From NCBI GenBank assembly GCA_012932865.1, contig SAXG01000072.1, positions 83,620 through 147,619 of the forward strand: a stretch of DNA of 64,000 nt, given 5' to 3'. The stretch's first letter is position 1. Each line of letters begins with the position of its first letter. Shown piece after piece: positions 8,736 to 21,253 of the stretch. The position numbers and the translations under genes were made by a program. The stretch is from Amylostereum areolatum. Its lineage: Eukaryota > Basidiomycota > Agaricomycetes > Russulales > Stereaceae. The notes beneath the pieces are model-generated. The model worked only from the letters and a program-made list of their open reading frames with translations. It searched no databases and was not told the DNA's origin.

Positions 8736-9593
8736 ACGGCCATCAAGACGTTGGCGCGTGGGTGGGATGATGGCGCGGAGCGCGGGAAGGCTTACGGAAG
8801 CGCGTAAGGCTCGGGACGGAGGGGAAGCGTCGCCCAGGCACGGCGGGGACGGATGCCGAGGGCTTCTCCGGCATTGTCGGGCCCGACTACAGGTGTATTT
8901 ACCACTGTAGTGAGGAGGGAACGGTTTCCCTTCCTCGTTAGCATAAGGGAAGCTATCCCTGTATCGTATCTAATTAGAAGGTATATATATAGCGATCAGG
9001 TGCCTTCTCTCCATACTCATATTTTTTTGTATCCATTATAATATGGCTCCTCAAGATATTTATTTGTATTTGTGCAACACTAACGATAGATAATCGTGTT
9101 GGACGCGTCCAGCGAACTGAAGACCTACTGCGTGGGGGTCACACCCTACAAGTTCATGATACGGCAACGAATCCTACCTCTCGTTCTCACGGCCTTCGAT
9201 GTTTTTCGGACCAACGCGCCCATCCCCCCCCCCCGTTGGAACACGGAGAAAACCACGGCTAAATCACCCCATGACCCGCGCCAACTTGTGGTCATATTCG
9301 CTATCAACCGTCTTCTGTTCCTCATCCTCGGATCACCCTCGTAAACGCAAAGCATGCCTAACCCTCGTCTCCCCTATGGTGCGACGGCCGTCGGAAAAGC
9401 GTCTGAAAAACCTCGTTGGTGGCCGACTTCGTGCGCGACAACGGATCACCTATCGGCATACCTTGCCTGGGGTGTCCATCACGCAGGTCGAGCGAGTGCA
9501 TCCATATCCGAGGATGATACGTTCCATGGGGCTTGGCTGGGTACAAAAGCTGGGACGAGGAGCATGAGCTTCAACACATCCTCCAGCCTCGCA

Positions 9594-10707
9594 ATGAAGC
9601 CGTTGTTTGCTTCGACTGTGGCCGCCGCCGTCTTGGCGAGCTCTGTGTCCGCGCATACCATATTCCAGGTCAGCCTCTCCTCCCTATTCTACACCCGTAG
9701 CGCGCTGACACACCTCGTATCTCCGCACTATATAGGAAATGTATGTCAACGGCGCCGATCAAGGACATCTAGTCGGGATTCGCGTTCCAGACTATGACGG
9801 GGTACGCTCCTTCGTCCCTTGCTGCCATGCACATGCACTCATGCACCCTCACATCCGCGTCCTACCAGCCCATCACAGATGTGACCTCGAACGACGTTAT
9901 CTGCAACAGCGGCATCAACCCGTACCACCAGCCCATCTCGACCACCATCCTCAGTGTGCCCGCGGGCTCGAGCGTGACGGCAGAGTGGCACCACACCTTG
10001 GATGGCGCCAACCCGTCGGACACGGCGGACCCGATCGACCCCTCGCACAAGGGCCCGGTGATCACCTACCTCGCCAAGATCGGCAACGCGACGCAGACGG
10101 ACGTGACGGGGCTGAAGTGGTTCAAGATATGGGAGGACGGACTGGCGGCCGACGGAACGTGGGGTGTGGACAGGATGATCGCGGACAAGGGCAAAGTGGT
10201 GTTCAACATCCCGGCGTGTATCGAGGCGGGGCAGTACTTGATGCGACATGAGGTTATCGGTATGTCTTCCTCTTCTCGTATGTTTTGTGAACGTTGACCG
10301 AGGCTGACATTTGGTCTGTAGCGCTTCACGCAGCGAGCTCCTACCCCGGTGCCCAACTCTACGTGCGTCCCACTTCCTCCTCTCGCTCTCATCCCTAATC
10401 CGTTATCCTGATCCCCTCACGCACGTGCATAGATGGAGTGCGCTCAGTTGCAGATTACAGGAGGCGGCAGCGCTGTCCCCAATACAGTCAGTTTCCCTGG
10501 CGCATACAGCGGTACGTCTCCTTCCTTCCGCTCTAAAACATCTTGAGTAATGGCATTGGTGGATAGGTTCCGACCCGGGAATTACCATCAACATCTACCA
10601 GCCGCTCACATCGTACACCATCCCAGGTAAGCCGGTGATAGCACCAACTGGAAGAGCGCGCTGCTGACAGATGTTGGTACACAGGGCCGGAGGTGTTTGC
10701 TTGCTAA
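9594..10707 (+). CDS. AA9 lytic polysaccharide monooxygenase (formerly GH61)
   Basis: Seven exons join in phase: 9594-9668, 9736-9801, 9869-10259, 10322-10362, 10433-10511, 10567-10626 and 10685-10707, giving 244 residues. A 20-residue signal peptide ends in SVSA and leaves His21 (HTIFQ) as mature residue 1, the copper-brace histidine. A second His lies in EWHHTLDG. Other AA9 landmarks are [30 protein letters not shown], the GAQLYMECAQ segment carrying the Gln and axial Tyr (split across exons 4 and 5), and FPGAYSGSDPGI near the end. No carbohydrate-binding module follows. The enzyme would be secreted and oxidatively cleave cellulose or related glucans, consistent with a wood- or litter-decay lifestyle. 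Confidence 0.92.
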
Positions 10708-11165
10708 ACGAAAGCAGTGCAGTACGAAGGGGATGAAAGGCGAGAGACCGTACCCCTCGTGTATTAGTGGACAGCTGGATGGCGCAGGACGGCCAGTGTA
10801 TCGGCCTGAATGACGTTTGTTTGGCCTTCACAGCTTCAGCAGCTTACTTGCCGTGAGCTACTGAGTTCAAGTGAACCTGTTCACATACAAATAAATCCTT
10901 CCATCCCAGTCGTCGTCCGCCATCGGGATGGGCGGTGTTGCGCGCGGTGAGCCCCCATACAGCACTGCGTGCAGAAGGGGTTCGAGGTTGACGCAGAAAC
11001 TTGGAATGAACCAGGCCACTCGTGACAGCCGGAAGGACAGGGAATGTGTAAATGAATAGGAATAGGAACTGTATATCGTACACACCAGGACCGTCTAAGT
11101 AATCCGGGGCTCGAGCCCGACGCGACAAACCAATACTCGTACAACTTCTTCAGCTCGCACCGACT
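10708..11165. other. Intergenic, between convergent genes
   Basis: Separates the 3' ends of the AA9 gene and the minus-strand Ser/Pro-rich gene. No coding signal is seen; it presumably holds both 3' untranslated regions. Confidence 0.6.
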
Positions 11166-12404
11166 CTAGTACTTCCATCGCGGACGCCTCTCGGAACCCA
11201 CGGACGACGACAAGCTCGTCTGGCTCCCGAACGTACCCTCGATTCCCCCGAGCCCACCCACGCTGCGCCTAGCGCTCGCGGCCGTCTGCTGCTTGTACGC
11301 AAGCCTTCCCCTGTTGCGGTGCTTGCGGCTGGCCTTGCGAGGGGTGCTGAGCACGGCACGGTAGTACGAGACCTCGTCCTCCCTAAACACGTCGTCCACA
11401 AGGGGCGTGTGGAGAAGTGGGATGATGCGCGCGCCGGCGTTGGTGGTACCAGCGGGACGAGCGGGCGTGATGAGGGAGTCGAAGCCGAGCTCGCCCGCGA
11501 AGGTATCGTAAACCTCGTCCAGGAGCATTTTCGAGGGAGGCTGGAGGTGGCCGGCGCCGTCGCCGTTGTCCCGCGCATCGGTGACGTCCGAACCTGAGCC
11601 GTCGCTGGAGATGATGGACGCACGTCGGGGGAGGATGCCGAGACCGCTGAACGCGCGCCCGGTGCTCCCGTCGATGAAGCCGAGGCCAAGACCGATGAGG
11701 GGTGGTGCGCCGCTGGTGCGGGAGGAGCGCTTGAGGCTGTTGCGGCGGGGGAAACGGTCGGGGCTGGGGGTGGACGGGAGGCGGAGGGAGGCGCGGCGGG
11801 AGGACGGATGGGTGGGAGTGGAAGGGTAGGAGCCGAAAGAGCCCTTGGAGGAGGTGGGCGAGGGCGTGTCCGGGTAGAGGAGGGAGACGGGGCGGGAAAG
11901 GCCGCGGGAGAGGGTCGGGGTCGGGGGCGAAGGAATAGAGTCGTAGGAGGACGAGGAGGGAATGGGCAGATCGAGTAAGGAGGGGGAGGACGGCGGCGGG
12001 ATTGTGAAGGAGGACGGGCCGGTGCAAAATGCCTCGTCCGCGTCGCCATCCGCTTCCTTGTCCTTGTTCTGCGAGGAATGCTCGCCCCCCTTGGAAGCGG
12101 CATCGGCGGTTTCGGTTACATGCTTGCGGGCGGCGGCGGGCGCGGTGCACCGAGCGCAGATGGCGGCCGAGTCCGGCGACGAGGACGCGTCGATGGGTTC
12201 GATCTTCATGAGCATGTTGGCGAGGTAGGGCGGAACCGATCCCGAGCGAGAGGTGGCGACAAGCTCGAAGTAAAAGGTGGAGGGCATGGCGGGAGCCTCG
12301 ACGTCGACGAGGGCGGGGCGGGGCCAGCGGCCGGGGGCGACGCTTTGCATGAGATCGAAGAGAACCTGGGCGTACGAGGTGAAGATGGCGAGTATTTGAC
12401 CCAT
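11166..12404 (-). CDS. Unrecognised Ser/Pro-rich protein
   Basis: A single open exon of 412 residues from an ATG at 12404 (MGQILAIF). The frame is open further upstream, but that part is very arginine- and threonine-rich and looks non-coding. An N-terminal ~100 residues of ordinary composition (FDLMQSVAPGRWPRP, FYFELVATSRSGSVPPYLANM) is followed by a CxxC with KxxxE-rich stretch, then a long Ser/Pro/Arg-rich, probably disordered region with many SPTP-like motifs, and a C-terminal part containing DEVYDTFAGELGFDSLI and VFREDEVSYYRAVLSTP. These two short ordered blocks suggest real coding constraint. Gly2 could be myristoylated, but position 6 is not Ser/Thr. No function can be assigned. Confidence 0.65.
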   Translation of the reverse strand: MGQILAIFTSYAQVLFDLMQSVAPGRWPRPALVDVEAPAMPSTFYFELVATSRSGSVPPYLANMLMKIEPIDASSSPDSAAICARCTAPAAARKHVTETADAASKGGEHSSQNKDKEADGDADEAFCTGPSSFTIPPPSSPSLLDLPIPSSSSYDSIPSPPTPTLSRGLSRPVSLLYPDTPSPTSSKGSFGSYPSTPTHPSSRRASLRLPSTPSPDRFPRRNSLKRSSRTSGAPPLIGLGLGFIDGSTGRAFSGLGILPRRASIISSDGSGSDVTDARDNGDGAGHLQPPSKMLLDEVYDTFAGELGFDSLITPARPAGTTNAGARIIPLLHTPLVDDVFREDEVSYYRAVLSTPRKASRKHRNRGRLAYKQQTAASARRSVGGLGGIEGTFGSQTSLSSSVGSERRPRWKY

Positions 12405-13098
12405 GGTTGGTTGTTGGCGTGTACACGGCGGTAGAATAGACGGCGGGTGTGTGGTGTAGGCGGTGTGGATAAGAGGGAAGGCTGTTGCTGTTAGGGATGT
12501 TGGGGACGTGCGGGGGGTTGATCGCAAGTCGGGAGGGCGGGGACGGCGGCAGGAGGCGGTTATATAGCTTTTCGGGCGGTTGGATGTCGACGTCGGGAAT
12601 GTTGACGAACGCGCGCCCAAACCGGCTGCCTGTCGATCGCGCCGCCGACCTTCAGGAATGCATCTGGCGGTCTGGACGCCCGTCGGCCGCACGCATTCGG
12701 CGCAATTTCTGCTTCAGTAGAACTGGAAGTGAAGCGTCTGCAAGTGTACAGGAAACGAATTCAGTACAGACTCAAACAGTATTACGTCGACGGACGCACC
12801 TTGAGAAATCTCCAAGACTCCAACCTTCGACGGCCGCCTTGAAATGCCTAGCTATAACCTTTCCGTAGCCTCGTCATTCAACGACGCGATTGAGAAGCAA
12901 GCATCCAACGGAAGGTCTGGCTGATGCCGTGGAGGAGGAGGACATGAGAATCGCAATTCAACAGGCGACAAGCAGGCTAAATCGAATTACATAATACGTA
13001 AGGGGATATCGCCCGCCTCGCCCGGCGCTTGTCGAGCTCAACGACCCTCACGATGAAGGCGACGACGTCCTTCGCATCCGGCTCGGCGCCCGCCCATA
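12405..13098. promoter_or_regulatory. Divergent intergenic region between the Ser/Pro-rich gene and RVB1
   Basis: About 690 bases upstream of both start codons, so it should hold two divergent promoters. No clear TATA box or repeated operator-like site was recognised. Confidence 0.4.
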
Positions 13099-14834
<1,736 letters not shown>

Positions 14835-17706
14835 CACCGAACGGTGGTCGGTTAACTTCTGGTACGTGTCCCCTCGTGGCGCGAAAAGCTCCTGTTTCGC
14901 TGACCCTCTTTCACGTCGACAGGTACTATACATACACCCCTCCCAAAATGTATTCTATTTAGGACGTGCTCCCGGCGGCCGTCTTCAGCGGTTCTTTGCT
15001 TTTTCTTGATCTACACGCCTATCGTCTAAAGTTACTTCTGCTTTGCGGAACGCATGACCAGCAGTAATGTTCCCTAACCGGTGTATCCTCCGATCGGGGC
15101 GCGGGACGTGCGTCCGTTCATACGTTCATATTGCCTTTCATTCAGGTTTGGGATTTGGGGTGGTGGCGGTCGGGGGTTGTGGGGGGAGAACTTCTTCGCG
15201 TCGAAGAAACTTCTCATAGCGACCGACGAAGTTGCGGGGTAATATGCCACTTGCACCGGAACTCCCATTGGCGACGGGTCCCGAGGTGCGCTCGTATTCG
15301 ATCCATTCCGCGGCCGCCTCTCACGGATGTATCCAGGCGGTCACAAGCAAGGCGCATCCCGAGCCCCGAGTCTATGCGACGACAGGACGAAGCGACGAGC
15401 TTTCTAGAATACGTGCAGGCGGGTAAGGATTCATTTCAGCGGCGCGTTCAATGAATGAAAGCGTGCGTGGCGTTAGCGCGTCGACCCCATGGCCTTTTCG
15501 GCTCACCAGCGCACTGTGCGGGTCGCAGCTCCATGTGCGATCGTGTGCGCCGCGCTAGACGTCTTTCATCCTTAGCTCGAAGTTCTGCGTGGATGTTTCC
15601 AGCGTGTCCTTTCGAGCTATCCTTACTCGCCCTTTTTTCGACGTTCCTACCGGAAAAGGGGTTGGGTCTTGGTATGGGAGACGATGGGACGGCCAGGAAA
15701 GGTGCAGGTTCCTGTTTCTGAAGCCGGGAGTTCTCATGGACGCGGGACGCGTAGACTCACGGAGGGTGGTCAGCCGACCGCGCGAATGTCATCCGATCGT
15801 GATGATCGTTGTCGATGGGCGACGCTTGGGATCCTTGCAGTTTGGCCGTGCAGACGGTGTGGTACTCATCCGAGGATGAGGATTCTCTTGACCCCACTTT
15901 CACACTACCACACCCCTTTTTTCACGCTCATTCTTCTTCCTGAACTATGGGCGTCTTCATTGAACACGAAAAGATCTACTCATTTTTTGCGGCCCTTCAG
16001 TCTCAAGTCTAAGGAGACGCGCTTGATCTGGCTTAGCGGGGTGTGTGCACGCCATCCTTCTTCGTCTTTGCTTGTTATTGAATGCTCAGACGTATCTAGA
16101 CATCGTCCCGTGAGCAGGGGGGTACGATCAGGCCCGCCGTACCTCCCGTCTTCTTCTCGCACATCGCCTGCGCGAACGTGCGCATTGTGCATGACCATCC
16201 CGGTCGAGACGCGTCATACCGTACGTCCCTGTGTCGTACATGCAGTGGATTCATCGAGAACCACCTTCAAAATAACGCTGGAGGTCGAGGGAATGTCTCG
16301 CTTTCCTCTAGGCTTCCGCTGGGGGAAGTGGCTCAGGACCCATCGCGCGCGCCATGGAGGGATCGAGGGAAGCGCTGGGGCGGGATGGGGCACGGCGTGA
16401 ATGAGATACACGTTGGATAGTCATATGCCCGAGAACCGTGCTGACACAGCGGCATCCCCAGAAATGCGATCGCGGTTGTCGCGTCCACAACACGGGGGAC
16501 GTGGACATGGGTGCGGGCATGGGATGCGGGGCAAGGGGGCTTCGAAGATTGATACGGCATCGCGTGGGAGGGGAAGGCGCGCTCACCTGCTCGGTCGAAT
16601 TCAATGTGCGTCTGTCGGTCACTTTGGCTTGTTCGAATGAATGCCTAATAACGATTGAAAGGACGCGCCAATGGCGATATGTGCAACGTATGATACTACG
16701 CGCCCCGACCCAGTATTGCCACCGCTCGCATGACGCTGCGACGCACGATGCTTGTTTCATTGGCTCGCCGCGGATGCTTTACCATTGCAGTTCCATCGGT
16801 AGCGTGAGTTTCCTCTGAGGACCGCGGCAGTCATGCCTTTATCTTGGGCTCGGGACGCTCGACTCGTCCGGTAAGCCGTGCCGGGGCACCCTAGAACACC
16901 CTCCCGTCTAGGCGGACAAACGAAACCGCCCGAGCCCCTGCGCGCCGCCACCGCTGGGCGTATAAACAACCTCTCAGGGAAACGGACAGCGGATGACCGG
17001 TGACTAGCCACTGTTCGTACCTCGCGTCGCACTAAGGCGGAGAGCGCTAGGCCACAAACGGAGGTAAACCGTGAATTGGGGCTCGGTGCCTCGCGCGGTG
17101 CACTCAACTGCCCTCAGATTGCAGATGACTACCGCCGGATGCAAGGATCCATCGACAGGGTGAGTCGAGTTAGTTGTCCCTCCACGTCTTTCAATTTTGA
17201 CAATTGAACGGGTGACGCACAGGATCGTGCGCAGACGCTTTTCTACTCCGTTTGTTCAGTCGCCCGCCCAGGACCGCACCACCCCAGTCAGGCCGCCCTA
17301 GACGAAGCGCCACGGGTTCGGACCCAACGCCCTCCGCCCCGCGCAGCGCGTCTTGCTAACGTCCCACCCTACAGGGTGCCCCATGCCCCGTCCTGTGCTT
17401 TAAATGGCACACCGATCCTTGATGGGCTTAGGAGAGAAGGAACCTGAGTGCAAGCTTCCCGAAGCCCGGTTGGGATATGCTCATATACCGCGGCCGACCG
17501 TCTTTAGACTGGCTTCTCGTTCGGAACGGGAACGAGGCGCGCTCGTGCCCCCGCCTCGATATAAAGGGACCATCGAAATTTGTGGAGATGGTCGATCCCT
17601 GCCCCCCCTTCCACTCCCCCTCCCTCTACTGGCACACGTGTGTTATATATACCGTTCCTCTTCCTTCTCCTCACCAAGCAAGCATACGCTCGGTCTGCAA
17701 CACACG
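14835..17706. other. Long gene-poor stretch
   Basis: About 2.9 kb with no exon I can support. Open frames occur in several registers but lack family motifs, splice-phase consistency or composition bias. The right end contains the promoter of the DUF6593-like gene. Confidence 0.55.
17560..17565 (+). promoter_or_regulatory. TATA box candidate for the DUF6593-like gene
   Basis: TATAAA lies 142 bases before the start codon at 17707, in an otherwise GC-rich promoter followed by a CT-rich stretch (about 17594-17690), as is common just upstream of fungal starts. Confidence 0.5.
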
Positions 17707-18461
17707 ATGACCATCAACGGTCCGCCCGCGGCATACTACTTCGAGGACCGCACTGGCGTCGTCGCCGGATCCGACTTCGATGAGGTGTATGACCGCATGT
17801 TCCTGCGCGTGTCGTCCACGCCGCAGCGCACGCAGAATGCGGGGCTGATGGTATACGACATGGGCCAACGCTCGACGAGCCACGGCGATCGAGACCGACG
17901 ACACTACTACCGCGAACCGGCGATCGTGCTGGACTTTGGACCGCGGGGTGCACTAGGCACGATACACTTCGCGAAGCGGGCGGTGTCGATGCCGATGGCG
18001 CAGTATTTGAGGAAGGCGTCGTACTTCAGGAGGGTGCGTCTGTTCTTATTTCTGTGCGAGGCACCCGCGCTGATATCGAGGTACAGGTCGCTGTTCAGGA
18101 AATTTAAGGCGGGAGACGGGAACGAGTACAAGTGGTGTCACCGCATGATTCCCGACCAGGAGTGGACTGTAAGTCACCCATTCCGCTGTCGTCGTCGTGC
18201 GCATAGCTGACAGATTCGCCCCAGTGCACGAACGCCGACAACCTCCTTGTCGCGCACTACAACCTCAAGCCGCCAGAGCAACCCGCATACGGCACGTCAG
18301 GCAACATGCTGACCGTGTACTGGTGCCTACGCGCATTTATCTCCCGGTGCGCGATCTTGTTTTCTATCTCTATTTCTAGATCAGCGAGAACTGACTGTCG
18401 ATGTGCAGAGCTTCTGGCATCTCTCGCCATCATGCGACACATTGCACAGAATAACCTATGA
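17707..18461 (+). CDS. DUF6593-like basidiomycete protein
   Basis: Exons: 17707-18020, 18087-18168, 18225-18346 and 18411-18461 (acceptor AG at 18409-18410 or just before it). The first intron is taken with donor GTACTT at 18021 because it alone keeps phase. The core SLFRKFKAGDGNEYKW, then TCTNADNLLVAHYNLKPP, AYGTSGNMLTVY and the C-terminal ELLASLAIMRHIAQNNL are the usual landmarks of a family I know as DUF6593, common in agaricomycetes and without known function. Between MLTVY and YAHLSPELL the frame jumps by one base near 18321-18330. The phase of the last junction works only after that correction, so one base is probably extra there. Confidence 0.75.
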
Positions 18462-20365
18462 TGCCGGTAGGGTTTCGTCCATGCTGTCCTTCGTCGTAGG
18501 GTCAGCCGTCGCTCTAGTGTCCCACGCATACCCTCTTCCTTGTCTTCTCTCGCCTTTCCCGCCCACTGTCACACCACTCCATTCCGTATTAAAAAGTCAC
18601 CACCCACCGCCCCTATCACTCTCTTATCATAGCTGTATCATCCCTAGTATTACTGTACTCCTACGTGTCTCTCTTCTCATCCGGACGTGTCTGTACTTGT
18701 AACCCACCCTTCCTCCTCGGATCTCGTAGCCTATTGCCCCCTTACCACTCGCTCGGTCTTCTGTTCTTCGCTTCTGTTTCCTTTGTTCCTTCGTATACGG
18801 ACAGCATACCACGCCACGAGGATATCACCTTCCCCCTCCCACTCTCTTTCCCGTTCTCGTAACCCGCCGCCGTCGACTCCGTGCGCTTTCGCAGTCGCTC
18901 GACACCCCCCGCCGTTCTCGTCCTTGTATCTGCATACCTATCCCCTGCTATGCAATGTGATTGCGTATATGATACCACACTGGTAAATGTTATAAGCATC
19001 GCGGCATGTGGTGAGTGCCCCTCTCGAAGGCGCTGTTCGATTCCAAAGAGAAGCATCTGCATGGTACCGGTGGGAGCATTGTCGATACAGTGCCGAAACC
19101 ACTTATCGTCAGCTGGGCAGAGGCGGGCGAGGGGGATCGTTCGGCCGGCTCCATGCGCAGTGGGGCGGGGAGTAGCCACCGTGTCGGGATCGTGCGGGTG
19201 TATTTCGAACGAGGGAGATGTTGGTCACGGGTCCAAGAGGAGGGGCTATCCCAGGATCTGGGGCAAATGCAGTACGGGCCCAGGGTCGTCTACGTACGCC
19301 TGGTCTTGCGAACGGTCCGACATTATACGGCGTGCTCACCTCCGGAAACCGCGCGTCGCTGCTAGTGGGCCCGCCCGCTGGTACCGATTTCGATTTGCAG
19401 CGGCGCGATCGACTGACTGCGACGTTCAGTACATATGTTTATGTCGCAGACTAACCTAGCACCGCACCTTGTATCTGTATCGTGCTCGTCGGGTCTTGAG
19501 CTGATCGTGAAGAATGATGGCTAGTCGAACGTAGATGTGCGCTTTGAAGGGCCGACTCCTCGAGCTCGCTATTACGCCACGGCGCTCCGTGCTAGGTCTT
19601 GCGAGCCTGCTGCTACCATCTCGGCCCTTCTTCGTGAGTACTTAGCTTCGGAAAGACGCGCGGTGGTGCGTCTTGATAGGCAAATTGGCGCCAAGACCTT
19701 CGACCGCGATACAATACTGTAAGTCAGCGGCGGCAGATGCGCCGCCAGAGGATCTCGACGTTAGGAACAATGCAAGGCTATGTTGAGTGTGATCGCCGCG
19801 TTGGGGGGCTCCCAGAGGAAATGCTGAGCGCGCCCGAAGTGGAACGCTGCGCTCGAAGAGATGGTCATTTGTTAGGTGGGCTCGGACCGAGTCAGCTTCG
19901 CAGCGTCTGACAGGATCCATTAGATGAGTTCAGAGATCATGTCTCTTGATAGGAGACCGACCGGGAGAGAAGGCGTTGGAGATGGTATCGCCGGAGAGGG
20001 TCCATCGGCAGTACTTACCACTGAGTCAGCTATTTGAAGCGCTGTGGTCGATATATTGAGGCGCCGGAGATGATGTGGATTTCAGACGGCGGGAGATACC
20101 ACGATGTGAAAGAACTACGATTGAGAGCGGGGGAGAAGGAGGAAACGGAAGCATTTTTGTAAGTAGAGTCAAGAAAGAGACGATCACGTGCGTAAGTATA
20201 CGCGTCGGTGGCAAGATGGCGTGGGACTCCTCCCGGCAATTACGTAGGTAAGAAATTCCGTATTTATTCCATCCCGCAACGAGCCTTCCGAAACCTGGTT
20301 CTTCGCCTTCCTTGGTGGGATACCCAATACCGTCCTCCTACTTCGTATAACATCTGCCCATCACC
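18462..20365. other. Gene-poor stretch
   Basis: About 1.9 kb without a supportable exon. A pyrimidine-rich segment (18530-18900) and several short ORFs with random-looking composition are present. A frame at 19537-19722 has reasonable composition but no neighbours in phase. Confidence 0.5.
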
Positions 20366-21154
20366 ATGCCTGCATATCGGCGCACCAAGTCTCTCTGCGC
20401 GTACGCGGATCCATATGATCTCCCTTCCAGCCCGAAGGCGAAGAAACCCCGCGCGCCTCCAAAGAAATTGACCCCGGAGGAAAGGAGGAGAAGAAAGCAC
20501 TCGCCGCCGAGAAGAAGGCGATCTCGGAGCGGAAGAAAGAGTGGGAGGCGACGCTGACGCCGTGGGCCGTGGGCCGTGGACACCAGCGTCAGGTTCGCTT
20601 TGAACACGATGGTGCGTTCCGTTTACACCCCCGTCTCTTGGCAACCAGTGACATATTTTCTAGGCAATGTTTAAAAGCGATGATGAGCTTGATCACGCGT
20701 CATTCAAGTGTAAGTATACACTGACCTTATGTCGTATCCAGCCAGGGCTGCGTACCGTCTCACCGAGAAAGAGATGCTTACGCTCCGCCACGAGTGCATT
20801 CCCGGCTCCGCGAAGACGTTCTTCGCGTGTGTGGACGTTGGTCAGCTCGCGCTTCGGAAGGCCAAGTTCCTCGACCCGTCGTTGGTTATCCCCCCGCGCG
20901 ATCCGACGAAGACCGTCTCTCTTGGTATCAAGAATCTGCCTCGTCGTCTCTTTGAGAAGAAGAACGACAGCAACAAGAGCCGCAAGGCCAACTTTAGCGA
21001 AACCAGCGCCTTCGTATACTTGTTGAAAGAAGTGGGAGTATGTACTCTCGCTTTGTTTGGGTCGACGTTGAAGCTGATGAAGACACTGTTGTAGATGGAC
21101 GGCATGGCTCGCACCTTCCCCAACCCATCCTCAATCCGCGCGGACTGGCTCTAA
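20366..21154 (+). CDS. Small unrecognised conserved-looking protein
   Basis: ATG at 20366 starts YRRTKSLCAYADPYDLP, then a Lys/Glu-rich segment (KALAAEKKAISERKKEWEA) that looks like a short coiled coil. Later exons carry AMFKSDDELDHASF, RLTEKEMLTLRHECIPG, FFACVDVGQLALRKAKF and a basic tail, ending in SSIRADWL before the stop at 21152. Introns with donors GTAAGT (about 20711) and GTATGT (about 21040) fit phase. Near 20478-20490 the frame slips by one base between KLTPEER and EEKKALAAE. The layout 'LT..E...L' followed by a 'DV..LA.RK' segment is faintly reminiscent of XPA-like C-terminal domains, but I would not assign that. Its function is unknown. Confidence 0.6.
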
Positions 21155-21225
21155 TACGCTTCTTGCTGCTTTTCCTGCTTGCTTCAACTAGACACTGTCA
21201 CGTATGCCTGCTTACTGGTCTTCGT

Positions 21226-21242
21226 AGACTGTATCACGTGGC
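21226..21242. repeat. LINE target-site duplication, left copy
   Basis: The 17 bases AGACTGTATCACGTGGC recur exactly at 27029-27045, flanking the retrotransposon. Confidence 0.95.
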
Positions 21243-21253
21243 ACCTTTCCCTC

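Larger units (their letters stand above)
8094..9593. other. Gene-free stretch with two G-rich tracts
   Basis: No convincing coding exon. It contains a GGGGGA-type purine tract (8311-8348), a second G-rich tract (8682-8735) next to an AT-rich TATATATA segment, and AT-rich sequence up to about 9090. It probably includes the promoter of the KDZ gene (leftward) and of the AA9 gene (rightward). Confidence 0.6.

Noticed and set aside
11150..12434. Long alternative frames antisense or out of phase with the Ser/Pro-rich gene
   Set aside because: Extreme Arg/Pro composition is what GC-rich coding sequence gives in its shadow frames; none has a motif.
15669..16400. A 243-codon frame in the gene-poor stretch
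   Set aside because: Composition looks random, no domain or splice partners, and overlapping frames are equally long.
17300..17320. GGGTTCGGACCC as a possible tRNA B box
   Set aside because: No A box at suitable distance and no cloverleaf could be drawn; no convincing tRNA was found anywhere in the window.
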